Numbered from the stretch's first letter, positions 17,462 through 25,457 are shown. The stretch: DNA of 64,000 nt from Cytobacillus firmus (GCF_023715565.1 NZ_JAMBOJ010000002.1:62001-126000), one strand, 5' to 3'. Translations and numbers: made by a program. Notes: generated from the sequence alone by a model not told the origin.

Positions 17462-18421
17462 TTGACATATAAAGTACTTATAACCGACTTTGAATTTGAA
17501 AATCTCAAATATGAGGAAGACGTATTTACTGAAAGCGGCCTTGATATAGAATTCGTCAAAGCACAGTGCAAAACGGAAGATGAGGTAATCAAGCAGGCTA
17601 AGCATGCAGACGCCATTTTAAATCAATATGCCCCAATCTCCAGACGTGTAATAGAATCCCTTGAAAATGCCAGGGTAATTTCCCGCTATGGTGTTGGTGT
17701 GAATACCATTGATTTAGATGCAGCCAATGAAAAAGGCATTACCGTAGCTAACGTTCCTGATTATGGGATGGAAGAGGTATCGAACCATGCACTTGCTCTT
17801 CTATTATCGTGGGCACGTAAAGTGCCCCTGTTAAATAATGAAGTGAAAAAAGGAAATTGGGATTTCAAAGCCTGTGTCCCTATTCAACGCTTTATTAATC
17901 AAACAGTTGGTGTTCTTGGATTCGGGCGTATCCCAAGGAGGGTTATTGAAAAGGTAAAGCCTCTTGGTTTTAAATTGGCCGCCTATGATCCCTTCGTTTC
18001 CGCAGAGGACATGGAATCAGCCGGTGTGCGGAAAATGGAACTGGAGGAAATCATTAGGGAAGCCGACTATTTATCGGTACATGTTCCGCTTATTAAAGAT
18101 ACCTTCCATTTATTAAATGCAGACCGATTTAGCCAAATGAAGAAAAATGCTGTCATCATTAACACTGCAAGAGGTCCGATCATTGATGAAAAGGCTTTGA
18201 TAGAAGCGCTTGAAAAAGGCATTATAGCCGGTGCAGCACTGGATGTAACTGAAGAAGAGCCAATCAGCATCGATAGCCCGCTTCTTCATATGGACAATGT
18301 CATTATTACTCCGCACAGCGCCTGGTATTCTGAGGAAGCCATGGTGGAGCTGCGCCAAAAGGCTGCGAAAAATATCGTTCAGGTCTTAAAGGGTGAACAA
18401 ACACCTTATGCCCTGACATAA
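17462..18421 (+). CDS. D-isomer-specific 2-hydroxyacid dehydrogenase
   Basis: NAD(P)-dependent 2-hydroxyacid dehydrogenase of the SerA/CtBP-like family, 319 aa. The catalytic domain starts around SRYGVGVNTIDLDAANEKGI; the Rossmann motif is LGFGRIPRRV (about 157-166), where the usual third glycine is proline; the catalytic Arg/Glu/His are in INTARGPIIDE, VTEEEP and ITPHSAWYSEE. Start TTG 17462 follows AAGAGGTG with 7-nt spacing; GTG 17453 overlaps that site and is rejected. It may interconvert a 2-keto and 2-hydroxy acid in the pathway, such as glyoxylate/glycolate or a keto-aldonate. Confidence 0.85.
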   Translation: MTYKVLITDFEFENLKYEEDVFTESGLDIEFVKAQCKTEDEVIKQAKHADAILNQYAPISRRVIESLENARVISRYGVGVNTIDLDAANEKGITVANVPDYGMEEVSNHALALLLSWARKVPLLNNEVKKGNWDFKACVPIQRFINQTVGVLGFGRIPRRVIEKVKPLGFKLAAYDPFVSAEDMESAGVRKMELEEIIREADYLSVHVPLIKDTFHLLNADRFSQMKKNAVIINTARGPIIDEKALIEALEKGIIAGAALDVTEEEPISIDSPLLHMDNVIITPHSAWYSEEAMVELRQKAAKNIVQVLKGEQTPYALT

Positions 18422-18440
18422 GAAAGGATAGGTGCTGAAT

Positions 18441-19310
18441 ATGAAACTGGCTGCTTTCACTATAAATGCACAGAAGCATATAGGCGTTGTTAAGGGAGAA
18501 AAAGTCATCAGCTTAACTTTGCTGGACGGAAATCTATTTCCTTCGTGCTTGAAAACCTTCATAGAAAAAAGTAAAGAGCTGCTGCCGCTTACTGAAAAAC
18601 TGATTGAGCACCGTGACAGTGAAGGTGCTGTTTTTCCAATTTCTGATTTGAAGCTTCTTCCGCCGATCCCATCACCGGAAAAAATCATCTGTGTCGGACT
18701 GAATTATATGGATCATTGCAGGGAAACCGGCATGGAACCACCCTCCTCGCCGGTGATTTTTTCGAAATATGCAAATGCTATTGTGGGCCAGAATGATGCT
18801 GTTGAGATACCCATTAATTCAAATGAAGTCGATTTTGAGGCTGAGTTAGCCATTGTAATTGGCAAAGAAGCTAAGCGGGTAACCGAAGAAGAGGCAAACG
18901 ACTATGTATTTGGCTACACAATCATGAATGATATTAGCGCGCGCGATCTGCAATTTAAAGACGGGCAGTGGTCCCGCGGCAAAACAGCAGACACCTTCGC
19001 ACCAACTGGACCTGTGATCGTGACAAAGGATGAAGCAGGGGATCCGCATAATCTATCCATTTCACTCGAGCTCAATGGGGAAATTATGCAAGATTCCAAT
19101 ACAAGCAACCTGATCTTTACCATCCCGCAGATTATTTCCTTTTTATCTCAGTCTATGACGCTTAGGCCGGGTGACTTAATTGCAACAGGAACGCCTCCAG
19201 GAGTTGGAATGGGGCGGGATCCTAAGGTGTGGCTAAAAGACGGTGACAAAATGAGTATTACCATTCAAAACATCGGAACACTATCAAATTACGTAATAGG
19301 TGATTTATAG
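18441..19310 (+). CDS. Fumarylacetoacetate hydrolase-family protein (second copy)
   Basis: 289-aa FAH-family enzyme of the common short type. Core motifs: PEKIICVGLNYMDHCRETG, PVIFSKYANAIVGQND, VDFEAELAIVIGKEAKRV (metal-binding Glu residues), GYTIMNDISARDLQF, QWSRGKTADTFAPTGPVI and DLIATGTPPGVG. Such enzymes act as acylpyruvate hydrolases, oxaloacetate decarboxylases or 2,4-diketo-acid hydrolases; in sugar-acid operons, cleavage of 2,4-diketo-3-deoxy acids is one known role. ATG 18441 is chosen over GTG 18432, which lies too close to the AAAGGATAGG ribosome site. It is clearly different from the longer FAH protein at 10437. Confidence 0.85.
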   Translation: MKLAAFTINAQKHIGVVKGEKVISLTLLDGNLFPSCLKTFIEKSKELLPLTEKLIEHRDSEGAVFPISDLKLLPPIPSPEKIICVGLNYMDHCRETGMEPPSSPVIFSKYANAIVGQNDAVEIPINSNEVDFEAELAIVIGKEAKRVTEEEANDYVFGYTIMNDISARDLQFKDGQWSRGKTADTFAPTGPVIVTKDEAGDPHNLSISLELNGEIMQDSNTSNLIFTIPQIISFLSQSMTLRPGDLIATGTPPGVGMGRDPKVWLKDGDKMSITIQNIGTLSNYVIGDL

Positions 19311-19330
19311 AAGAAAGAGGGCTGATAGAC

Positions 19331-20284
19331 ATGGATGTTGTAACAATCGGGGAAACGATGGCTCTTTTTACACCGAATGAGGAAGGAATGCTGCGACATG
19401 CCCATTCTTTTTCATTGAAATTTGGAGGGGCAGAGTCCAATGTCGCCATCGGATTGAGCCGTCTCGGACACCGCTCGAGATGGATCAGCCGTATTGGGGC
19501 GGATGAATTTGGTGATGCAATGCTGTCATTCATCCGCGGCGAAGGAGTGGATGTTTCTTATGTGACGCGCGATCAAGATGCCCCGACTGGCATATTTTTT
19601 AAAGAGTTCAGGCGCTTGAAAGACACTCGTGTCTATTATTATAGAAAAGATTCTGCAGCCAGCCGTATGGATGCCGGCTGGCTTTCGGAAAAGTCTATTT
19701 TGGATGCTGAGTATCTTCATCTTACTGGCATAACACCAGGGCTCAGCCCTTCATGCCGGGAGATGTTTGAAAAAGCAATCAGGATAGCAAAAGGAAATGG
19801 AACGAAAATCGTTTTTGATCCGAACCTCCGTTTGAAAATTTGGCGTGATGAAGCAGAAGCACGGCAATTTCTGAAAAAATATGCTTCTGAAAGTGATATA
19901 GTCCTCCCGGGGATTTCCGAAGCAGAGTTTTTATTTGGCACATTTTCACCCGAGGAATATGTGGAGAAATTTCACGATCTTGGAATCGAAACAGTCATTA
20001 TGAAATTGGGAAAAGAAGGATCACTGATTTCATCTTCAGGTTTGGTGAAGGAAATTCCAGGCTTTACAGTTGAGCGGGTAATCGATCCGGTTGGAGCGGG
20101 TGATGCATTTGCTGCTGGTGTCCTTTCAGGGCTGCTTGACGGAAAAACACTGGAAGAAGCAGCACTGCAGGGCAACGCGATGGGAGCCATGGCAACAATG
20201 GTGAATGGCGATTCAGAAGGCTTGCCTACTCGATCAGATCTTGCTTCCTTTATGAATGGGAGCCTTGAAGATGTAACGAGATAA
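19331..20284 (+). CDS. kdgK: 2-keto-3-deoxygluconate kinase (PfkB family)
   Basis: Ribokinase-family sugar kinase, 317 aa, expected to phosphorylate 2-keto-3-deoxy-gluconate (or -galactonate) at C6. PfkB features: FGGAESNVAIGLSRLGHRSRWISRIGADEFG near the N-terminus (substrate region), VVFDPNLR-like IVFDPNLRLKIW, and the second PfkB signature with the catalytic Asp, DPVGAGDAFAAGVLSGLL (about 255-272). AGAAAGAGGG precedes the ATG. The aldolase for its product follows 14 nt downstream. Confidence 0.9.
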   Translation: MDVVTIGETMALFTPNEEGMLRHAHSFSLKFGGAESNVAIGLSRLGHRSRWISRIGADEFGDAMLSFIRGEGVDVSYVTRDQDAPTGIFFKEFRRLKDTRVYYYRKDSAASRMDAGWLSEKSILDAEYLHLTGITPGLSPSCREMFEKAIRIAKGNGTKIVFDPNLRLKIWRDEAEARQFLKKYASESDIVLPGISEAEFLFGTFSPEEYVEKFHDLGIETVIMKLGKEGSLISSSGLVKEIPGFTVERVIDPVGAGDAFAAGVLSGLLDGKTLEEAALQGNAMGAMATMVNGDSEGLPTRSDLASFMNGSLEDVTR

Positions 20285-20298
20285 AAAGGAGGGAAACT

Positions 20299-20928
20299 GT
20301 GGGTAAGTTAGAAGAGTTAAAAAAGAGCAAAATTGTTGCGGTTATTCGCGGTGCACGCCAGGATCAGATTTTGCCCATTGCTCATGCGCTGCTGGCCGGC
20401 GGTGTCAGTGCATTTGAGATAACCGTAGAAACACCAAAAGTCTGCTCGTTAATAGAACAAGTAAAAAAAGAGTTTGGAAACCGGGCAATCGTAGGGGCAG
20501 GGACCGTGCTTGATCCTGAAACAGCGCGTGCTGTCATTATGTCTGGGGCGGAGTTCATTTTTTCGCCAAGCGTTAATACGGAAACTATTAAACTGACGAA
20601 ACGTTACGGTGTCCTTAGTATTCCAGGCGCCCTTACCCCAACTGAAATCCTGACAGCCTATGAAAATGGCGGGGATATTATTAAGGTGTTCCCGGCTGAT
20701 GTCATGGGTGTTTCTTATTTCAAAAGCCTGCAGGGACCGCTTCGGCAAATCCCGCTGATGCCAACCGGGGGGATAGATGTCAGCAATATCCGGGATTATT
20801 TAAAAGCCGGGGCTGCTGCCGCAGGAGTGGGCGGTTCGTTAGTAAATGCAAAAAAGCTAAATTCGGATGAGGATTATTTGAAACTGACTGAAAAGGCGAA
20901 GGAATTTTCCGAGATAATAAACCTCTGA
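20299..20928 (+). CDS. kdgA: 2-dehydro-3-deoxy-6-phosphogluconate/galactonate aldolase
   Basis: Class I KDPG-type aldolase (Eda/KdgA/DgoA family), 209 aa, cleaving the phosphorylated 2-keto-3-deoxy acid to pyruvate and glyceraldehyde-3-phosphate. Motifs: IVAVIRG near the N-terminus, FEITVETP (catalytic Glu), VGAGTVLDPE, SIPGALTPTEI and the Schiff-base Lys in DIIKVFPAD, then PTGGID phosphate loop. It starts with GTG after AAGGAGGG. It is the last gene of the + strand catabolic operon and converges on larC2. Confidence 0.93.
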   Translation: MGKLEELKKSKIVAVIRGARQDQILPIAHALLAGGVSAFEITVETPKVCSLIEQVKKEFGNRAIVGAGTVLDPETARAVIMSGAEFIFSPSVNTETIKLTKRYGVLSIPGALTPTEILTAYENGGDIIKVFPADVMGVSYFKSLQGPLRQIPLMPTGGIDVSNIRDYLKAGAAAAGVGGSLVNAKKLNSDEDYLKLTEKAKEFSEIINL

Positions 20929-20965
20929 ATTATTGGCGTTTTCAGAAACTAAATTTAAGTCAAAT

Positions 20966-20998
20966 GGACCTGCAATTAGGATAGATGGAGGTCCTTTG
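20966..20998. terminator. Possible weak bidirectional terminator between kdgA and larC2
   Basis: GGACCT (20966-20971) / AGGTCC (20989-20994), a 6-bp stem extended imperfectly by A/T pairs, in the 79-nt gap between the convergent genes. The stem is short and the U-run is poor (TTTGGTT), so termination is only a suggestion. Confidence 0.3.
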
Positions 20999-21007
20999 GT
21001 TAAATTG

Positions 21008-21463
21008 TTATTTAAGCTGCTTCCAAACCTCTTGAAAAACCAATTTTAATGGTATTCCGTATTGCTCCGAGATAGCTTTGCAATCACTGAATTCGGGGGC
21101 TTGCTGAACAATCTCACCTTGCATCAGCCCCTCTTTAACAGAGACAGCCCCCCATGGGGTTTCGACCTTTCGGAATGTCCGGCCAAGACGATTGACAGAA
21201 AGCGGGTAATATCGTAATCCCAATGTGGTGGTTTCTCTAAAAATGATATTCATCATCTCGGATTTCAGCTTATTTTCACACAAAACCTGAAGCATGGTGC
21301 CCGGCCGATTTTTCTTCATGTAAATCGGTATATAAAAGACATCATTAGCCCCGGATTGAAACAATAAGTCCATAACATGTCCCAGCCATTCTCCAGGGAT
21401 GTCGTCCAGATTTACTTCAATTTTGATCATGTCATGATCAGTATGCTCTTGGCCATGCTGCAT
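21008..21463 (-). CDS. larC2: LarC2: stand-alone C-terminal half of nickel-pincer cofactor nickel insertase LarC
   Basis: 151-aa protein matching only the C-terminal part of LarC, the CTP-dependent enzyme that inserts nickel into the pincer nucleotide. Typical segments: an N-terminal His-rich HGQEHTDHD, IEVNLDDIPGEWLGH, GANDVFYIPIYMKKNRPGTMLQVLC, IIFRETTTLGLRYYP and VETPWGAVSVK. It has its own ATG preceded by AAGGAGG, and is transcribed away from larB. The N-terminal half is the separate gene at 22279. In Lactiplantibacillus the two halves are joined by programmed frameshifting; here that is impossible because they are on opposite strands, so LarC must be a two-subunit enzyme. Confidence 0.88.
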   Translation of the reverse strand: MQHGQEHTDHDMIKIEVNLDDIPGEWLGHVMDLLFQSGANDVFYIPIYMKKNRPGTMLQVLCENKLKSEMMNIIFRETTTLGLRYYPLSVNRLGRTFRKVETPWGAVSVKEGLMQGEIVQQAPEFSDCKAISEQYGIPLKLVFQEVWKQLK

Positions 21464-21513
21464 TTTTTATAAGCCTCCTTAAGTGAATTTTAGATAAAGA
21501 AAGGAAGAAATAA

Positions 21514-22254
21514 ATGCAATCTTACACTACACATATTCTAACACAATTAAAAAATGGCCAACTTTCAATTGAGGAAGCTGAAGACCAATTGAAGGGCTTT
21601 ACAGATTACGGATTTGCAAAAGTGGACGATGAGCGTGAATTCAGACAAGGATTTCCTGAGGTGATCTTTGGGGCTGGTAAAACAACCGAGCAAATTTTAC
21701 ATATATTTAAGCATTTGGTTTATAAGGGGAATACCGTCTTAGCTACAAGGGTTGACGCCAAATCTGCAGAGGAAGTATGCAGGCAGGTGGAGGGAGTTGA
21801 GTATGACTCCTCCGGCAGAACACTGCTGTATAAGTCTGAGGGTTATGAGCTGAAGACAGAGAAGAAAATTGGCGTTATCTGTGCAGGAACATCTGACATT
21901 CCTGTAGCCCGGGAAGCAGAAGTGACGATTGAAGCTATGGGACATCATTACGCAAGTTTTTATGATATTGGAGTAGCGGGAATTCACCGCTTATTTGCAC
22001 AAATTGATGATATTAAAAAATGTGATGTTTTGATTGTTGTAGCAGGAATGGAGGGGGCACTTCCCAGTGTTGTCGGGGGCTTGGTCTCTGCTCCGGTTAT
22101 AGCTGTTCCCACCAGCATAGGATATGGGGCACATTTAAATGGCATTACATCATTGTTAAGCATGCTTAACACATGTGCTTCCGGCGTCACGGTAGTGAAT
22201 ATAGATAATGGATTTGGTGCAGGCTATTCAGCTTCTTTGATGCTAAGAATCTAA
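21514..22254 (+). CDS. larB: LarB: pyridinium-3,5-biscarboxylic acid mononucleotide synthase
   Basis: First enzyme of nickel-pincer cofactor synthesis: carboxylates nicotinic acid adenine dinucleotide and cleaves its phosphoanhydride. 246 aa, with the N-terminal FADVDDEREFRQGFPEVIFGAGKT-like segment (AKVDDEREFRQGFPEV, GAGKT) and the PurE-like C-terminal domain: IGVICAGTSDIPVAREAE, YDIGVAGIHRL, VVAGMEGALPSVVGGL, VPTSIGYGA and NIDNGFGAGYSA. AAAGGAAG lies upstream. Start codons of larB and larC2 are only about 50 nt apart, so their promoters must overlap each other's coding regions. Operon with larC1 and larE. Confidence 0.93.
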   Translation: MQSYTTHILTQLKNGQLSIEEAEDQLKGFTDYGFAKVDDEREFRQGFPEVIFGAGKTTEQILHIFKHLVYKGNTVLATRVDAKSAEEVCRQVEGVEYDSSGRTLLYKSEGYELKTEKKIGVICAGTSDIPVAREAEVTIEAMGHHYASFYDIGVAGIHRLFAQIDDIKKCDVLIVVAGMEGALPSVVGGLVSAPVIAVPTSIGYGAHLNGITSLLSMLNTCASGVTVVNIDNGFGAGYSASLMLRI

Positions 22255-22278
22255 ACTTTGAAAAAGGGGGTAGCTGTA

Positions 22279-23001
22279 ATGAACATATTATTTATAGATT
22301 GTGGTATTTCAGGCATTGCCGGAGATATGTCCCTGGCAGCTTTTACTGAATTGGGCGCCGATTTATCAATTATAGAAAGAAAGCTTAAATCTGTGATCAA
22401 AGAAGAGTTTTCGTTAGAAACAAAAAAGGTTGTAAAAAAAGGAATCTCCAGTACGGAATTAGTCATTCATACAGAAGAAGAGAAACACTCCCACCGCCAC
22501 TATACACACATAAAAAAAGCAATAGAAGAATCAGAACTTGAAGAGACAGAAAAAGAAACTGCCCTAAAATTGTTTGAAACGATAGGGTTAGCTGAGGCTA
22601 AAATACATGACAGCACTCTGGAAAAGGTGCATTTCCATGAAGTTGGAGGTGTAGACTCCATGATTGATATTATAGGGACCGCAATTGCTTACAATGCATC
22701 AAACATTGAAAAAGTAGTCTGTACTCCGGTTGCTGCAGGAAATGGATATATCAATATTGCGCATGGACTTTATCCTGTGCCTGCCCCGGCAACATTGGAA
22801 ATTCTAAAAGATATTCCTCTGCGGAGAACTGACATTCAAAGTGAATTGACGACACCCACTGGTGCTGCCATTGTCCGTACCCTGGCCAGTGAGTTTGGCA
22901 GCATGCCTTCCATGAAAGTCCGGGAAATCGGATATGGTGCGGGAACAAAGGATTTCAAATCCCACCCAAATGTTGTCAGGTTTGTAATTGGAGAGCAATA
23001 A
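22279..23001 (+). CDS. larC1: LarC1: N-terminal half of nickel insertase LarC
   Basis: 240-aa N-terminal domain of LarC. FIDCGISGIAGDMSLAAF is the family start; a His-rich HSHRHYTHI (candidate nickel/CTP region), IHDSTLEKVHFHEVGGVDSMIDIIGTA and GYINIAHGLYPVPAPATLEIL follow, and it ends with GYGAGTKDFKSHPNVVRFVIGEQ-like sequence, exactly where LarC1 normally ends before the LarC2 region. ATG 22279 follows AAAAAGGGGG; TTG 22258 is rejected because that ribosome site would be inside the gene. The stop at 23001 is followed by larE after 17 nt, so no LarC2 sequence is fused here. Confidence 0.9.
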   Translation: MNILFIDCGISGIAGDMSLAAFTELGADLSIIERKLKSVIKEEFSLETKKVVKKGISSTELVIHTEEEKHSHRHYTHIKKAIEESELEETEKETALKLFETIGLAEAKIHDSTLEKVHFHEVGGVDSMIDIIGTAIAYNASNIEKVVCTPVAAGNGYINIAHGLYPVPAPATLEILKDIPLRRTDIQSELTTPTGAAIVRTLASEFGSMPSMKVREIGYGAGTKDFKSHPNVVRFVIGEQ

Positions 23002-23018
23002 GAGGAGGAAGTGTCCAA

Positions 23019-23843
23019 ATGAATATACATAACAGTTTAGTCAAAGAACAAAGGCTGAAGGAAATATTTATAGAGATGGAACGGATTATTATTGCATTTT
23101 CAGGAGGGGTAGATAGTACCTACCTATTAAAGGTGGCTTTGGATACTTTAGGCAAAGAAAATGTGCTGGCTATTACAGCTGACTCGGAATCTTTCCCACC
23201 TTCCGAGCTCGAAGAAACTATTCGAATTGCCAATGCAATTGATGCCCCGCATCAAATTATCAAGATGTCTGAACTCTCGATTCCCGGATATGCGGAAAAT
23301 GATTCAAACAGATGCTATTACTGTAAAAAGGGACTGTTTGAGAATTTGTATCCCATTATGATTGAAAAAGGTTATCATAACCTGACTTTTGGCCTCATCA
23401 AAGATGATTTAGGAGAACATCGTCCTGGTGTGAAGGCTGCTATCGAAAAAAATGTAAGAGGTCCTCTGGCCGAAGCTGATATAACGAAAGAAGATATTAG
23501 AATCCGCTCCAAGGAGCTCGGACTTGATACATGGGACAAACCCTCACTTGCATGCTTATCCTCCAGAATAGCATATGGTGAAGAAATCACCATTGAGAAG
23601 CTGAGGAAAGTGGATGAGGCAGAGCAGTTTATTAAGGGATTTGGAATCAAGCAGGTCCGTGTCAGAGTTCACCATGAAATTGCAAGAATTGAAGTTGATC
23701 CGTCAGATATGAATGAGCTCTTAAAGTATCATAAAGAAATCTCTGAGGAATTAAAATTGATTGGATTTAAATATACAGCTATGGATCTGGCTGGGTATAA
23801 AAGCGGAAGCATGAATAAGTTGCTGGAAGGAACAGCTTTATAA
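23019..23843 (+). CDS. larE: LarE: ATP-dependent sulfur transferase for nickel-pincer cofactor
   Basis: PP-loop synthetase that adenylylates the biscarboxylate nucleotide and inserts sulfur to give the bis-thiocarboxylate ligand. 274 aa; PP-loop SGGVDSTYLL at about 28-37, NRCYYCK at 98-104, and PSLACLSSRI with Cys at about 179, in the position of the sacrificial cysteine (Cys176) of Lactiplantibacillus LarE. The additional C99/C102 pair is seen in many LarE homologues. AGAGGAGGAAG precedes the ATG. Completes the larB-larC1-larE operon. Confidence 0.92.
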   Translation: MNIHNSLVKEQRLKEIFIEMERIIIAFSGGVDSTYLLKVALDTLGKENVLAITADSESFPPSELEETIRIANAIDAPHQIIKMSELSIPGYAENDSNRCYYCKKGLFENLYPIMIEKGYHNLTFGLIKDDLGEHRPGVKAAIEKNVRGPLAEADITKEDIRIRSKELGLDTWDKPSLACLSSRIAYGEEITIEKLRKVDEAEQFIKGFGIKQVRVRVHHEIARIEVDPSDMNELLKYHKEISEELKLIGFKYTAMDLAGYKSGSMNKLLEGTAL

Positions 23844-23903
23844 TGAAGGAACTTCACTGTATTGGAGAGGGAAAAATGGAATTTTGCAGCTGGGGGAATT
23901 TAG

Positions 23904-24527
23904 ATGCTTGAAGGCGGATTATTTTCTATATTATTGCTTGGTTTCACATTAGGAATCAAACATTCAACAGAGCCCGATCACGTTATTGCTGTTTCAACAA
24001 TTGCAAGCCAGACTAAGCGTTTGGTCCGCTCTTCACTCTCAGGAATCTTTTGGGGGCTGGGGCACACGTTAATGCTCCTGTTAATGGGTATAACGGTTAT
24101 TGCACTTAATCAGCATATTCCAGGCGCTCTTGCTCTTTCTCTTGAATTAGCAGTGGGCATTATGCTTATATATCTTGGTTTTACTGGCTTTAAGGACAAT
24201 AAGCAGTTAAAGACGAACACACAGCATTTTCACAAGAAGTCTTTTATCATTGGAGGAATTCATGGCCTGGCTGGAAGTGCAGCTTTAGTTTTATTAACAA
24301 CCGCACAGGCTCAAACTGAGTTGCAGGCTTTTCTATTCATCCTCATTTTTGGGGCAGGGACAATTATTGGCATGCTGCTCTTTACTACTGTTCTAGGATT
24401 GCCCTTTTTGATTACTTCTAAAGCTCAAAAGAAAATACACTTAAACCTTATAAGGATCTCTTCAGCAGCAAGTGTGCTATATGGGGTTTATTATATTTTT
24501 GAGGTTGGTAGTGAATTATTTCTTTAA
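23904..24527 (+). CDS. Nickel/cobalt permease-like membrane protein (UreH/NicO type)
   Basis: 207-aa integral membrane protein with about six hydrophobic segments. The first helix region contains HSTEPDHVIAVSTI, an H-x4-DH metal motif typical of nickel/cobalt permeases, and a second motif IHGLAGSAALVLL resembles UreH/HupE proteins. Position directly after larE and before a strong terminator suggests it imports nickel for the pincer cofactor. GGGGGAAT precedes the ATG. A short upstream reading frame (23877) overlaps the start. Confidence 0.82.
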   Translation: MLEGGLFSILLLGFTLGIKHSTEPDHVIAVSTIASQTKRLVRSSLSGIFWGLGHTLMLLLMGITVIALNQHIPGALALSLELAVGIMLIYLGFTGFKDNKQLKTNTQHFHKKSFIIGGIHGLAGSAALVLLTTAQAQTELQAFLFILIFGAGTIIGMLLFTTVLGLPFLITSKAQKKIHLNLIRISSAASVLYGVYYIFEVGSELFL

Positions 24528-24555
24528 AAGTTTTTGCCTCAGGATTAAATGAAGA

Positions 24556-24597
24556 AAGCCTATGCTGGGATATTACCGGCATAGGCTTATTTTTTTA
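24556..24597 (+). terminator. Intrinsic terminator of lar operon
   Basis: Perfect 10-bp stem AAGCCTATGC (24556-24565) / GCATAGGCTT (24579-24588), 13-nt loop, followed by ATTTTTTTA. Clear rho-independent terminator 28 nt after the permease gene. Confidence 0.9.
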
Positions 24598-24636
24598 TGG
24601 AATTTTAACTGAGCTAGCCGGTGAATGGGGAGTGCT

Positions 24637-25176
24637 CTAGGAGTGGATACGCTTTTTGAGCTGGTTTATTTCCATTTCTTGAACCCCGCTCTTTTCGCTG
24701 AGGTGAACGATATCAATTTTTGTGCCTTTTATTGAATCAGAGATGATGTTAAAAGTCTCTTCATGCTGATCCAGCTTTGTTTCAATGTGTTTAAAATGGC
24801 TTCTGAATTCGGTCGCATTGTTCACAATCTGTTCAGAAAGTCTTTCTACGCTAATTTCAACATTCCCAAGCCTGTTCTCAACATTCCCAAGCCTGTTCTC
24901 AACATTCCCAAGTCTATTCTCAACATTCTCAAGGCTGTTCTCAACATTCCCAAGCCTGTTCTCAACATTCCCAAGTCTATTCTCAACATTCTCAAGGCTG
25001 TTCTCAACATTCTCAAGCCTGTTCTCAACATTCTCAAGGCTGTTCTCAACATTTCCAATTCTGCATTTTACATCTGAGATTTCATGGTCAATCGAATCAA
25101 ACCTCTCATCCATTCCATCAAACCTCTTGGAATGGTCCTTCAATGTATTTAAAATTTCATTAAGAATCTTCTCCAA
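24637..25176 (-). CDS. Coiled-coil protein with tandem heptad repeats
   Basis: 179-aa hypothetical protein, entirely helical by composition. The middle is about nine tandem copies of the heptad N-V-E-N-(R/S)-L-(E/G), placing Val and Leu at a/d positions of a long coiled coil, followed by a non-repeated helical tail (about 100-179). TTG at 25176 follows AAAGGAGGTGAG; the in-frame ATG at 25224 lies upstream of the TATAAT element (about 25197-25202) and would not be transcribed. No signal peptide or membrane segment. Function unknown; perhaps a scaffold or spacer protein. Confidence 0.75.
   Translation of the reverse strand: MEKILNEILNTLKDHSKRFDGMDERFDSIDHEISDVKCRIGNVENSLENVENRLENVENSLENVENRLGNVENRLGNVENSLENVENRLGNVENRLGNVENRLGNVEISVERLSEQIVNNATEFRSHFKHIETKLDQHEETFNIISDSIKGTKIDIVHLSEKSGVQEMEINQLKKRIHS
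24861..25049. repeat. Nine 21-bp tandem repeats inside coiled-coil gene
   Basis: On the + strand the unit reads CATTCYCAAGSCTGTTCTCAA with variants; units start at 24861 and recur every 21 bp to 25049. Units 2-4 and 5-7 are identical as a 63-bp block, showing a higher-order duplication. Each unit encodes one heptad of the minus-strand protein. Confidence 0.9.
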
Positions 25177-25195
25177 TTTTCTCACCTCCTTTTCG

Positions 25196-25203
25196 ACATT
25201 ATA
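25196..25203 (-). promoter_or_regulatory. -10 element for coiled-coil gene
   Basis: Minus-strand TATAAT in the context GGTATAATGTCG, about 20 nt upstream of the TTG start with the ribosome site between. This decides against the longer reading frame. A convincing -35 is not assigned. Confidence 0.5.
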
Positions 25204-25457
25204 CCACATGCCTCTGCATTTCATGCTGATCAGAAGGCGGACTTGAGTATCCTTCTACAATGTTCATAAACCTTTCACACGTTAATATTGCCTGATAAAT
25301 TAAACGCTTTTATCGCAACATAATGAAAAGGCGGAGAATAGTCCTTTAATACGGCAGTTCAATGGCATTTACAGGCCACAAACTCCATGCTATACTCACT
25401 GACGGTAAAAATGGAATGTCAGTTTGTGTAAAGATCGGGACACCGGAGGGAGAAGAA

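Noticed and set aside
24861-25049. Regular repeats as a possible CRISPR array
   Set aside because: Units are contiguous 21-bp coding repeats with no unique spacers.
24763-25246. Plus-strand reading frames across the heptad repeats
   Set aside because: The 21-bp unit keeps several frames open on both strands; only the minus-strand frame has a promoter, ribosome site and sensible coiled-coil product.
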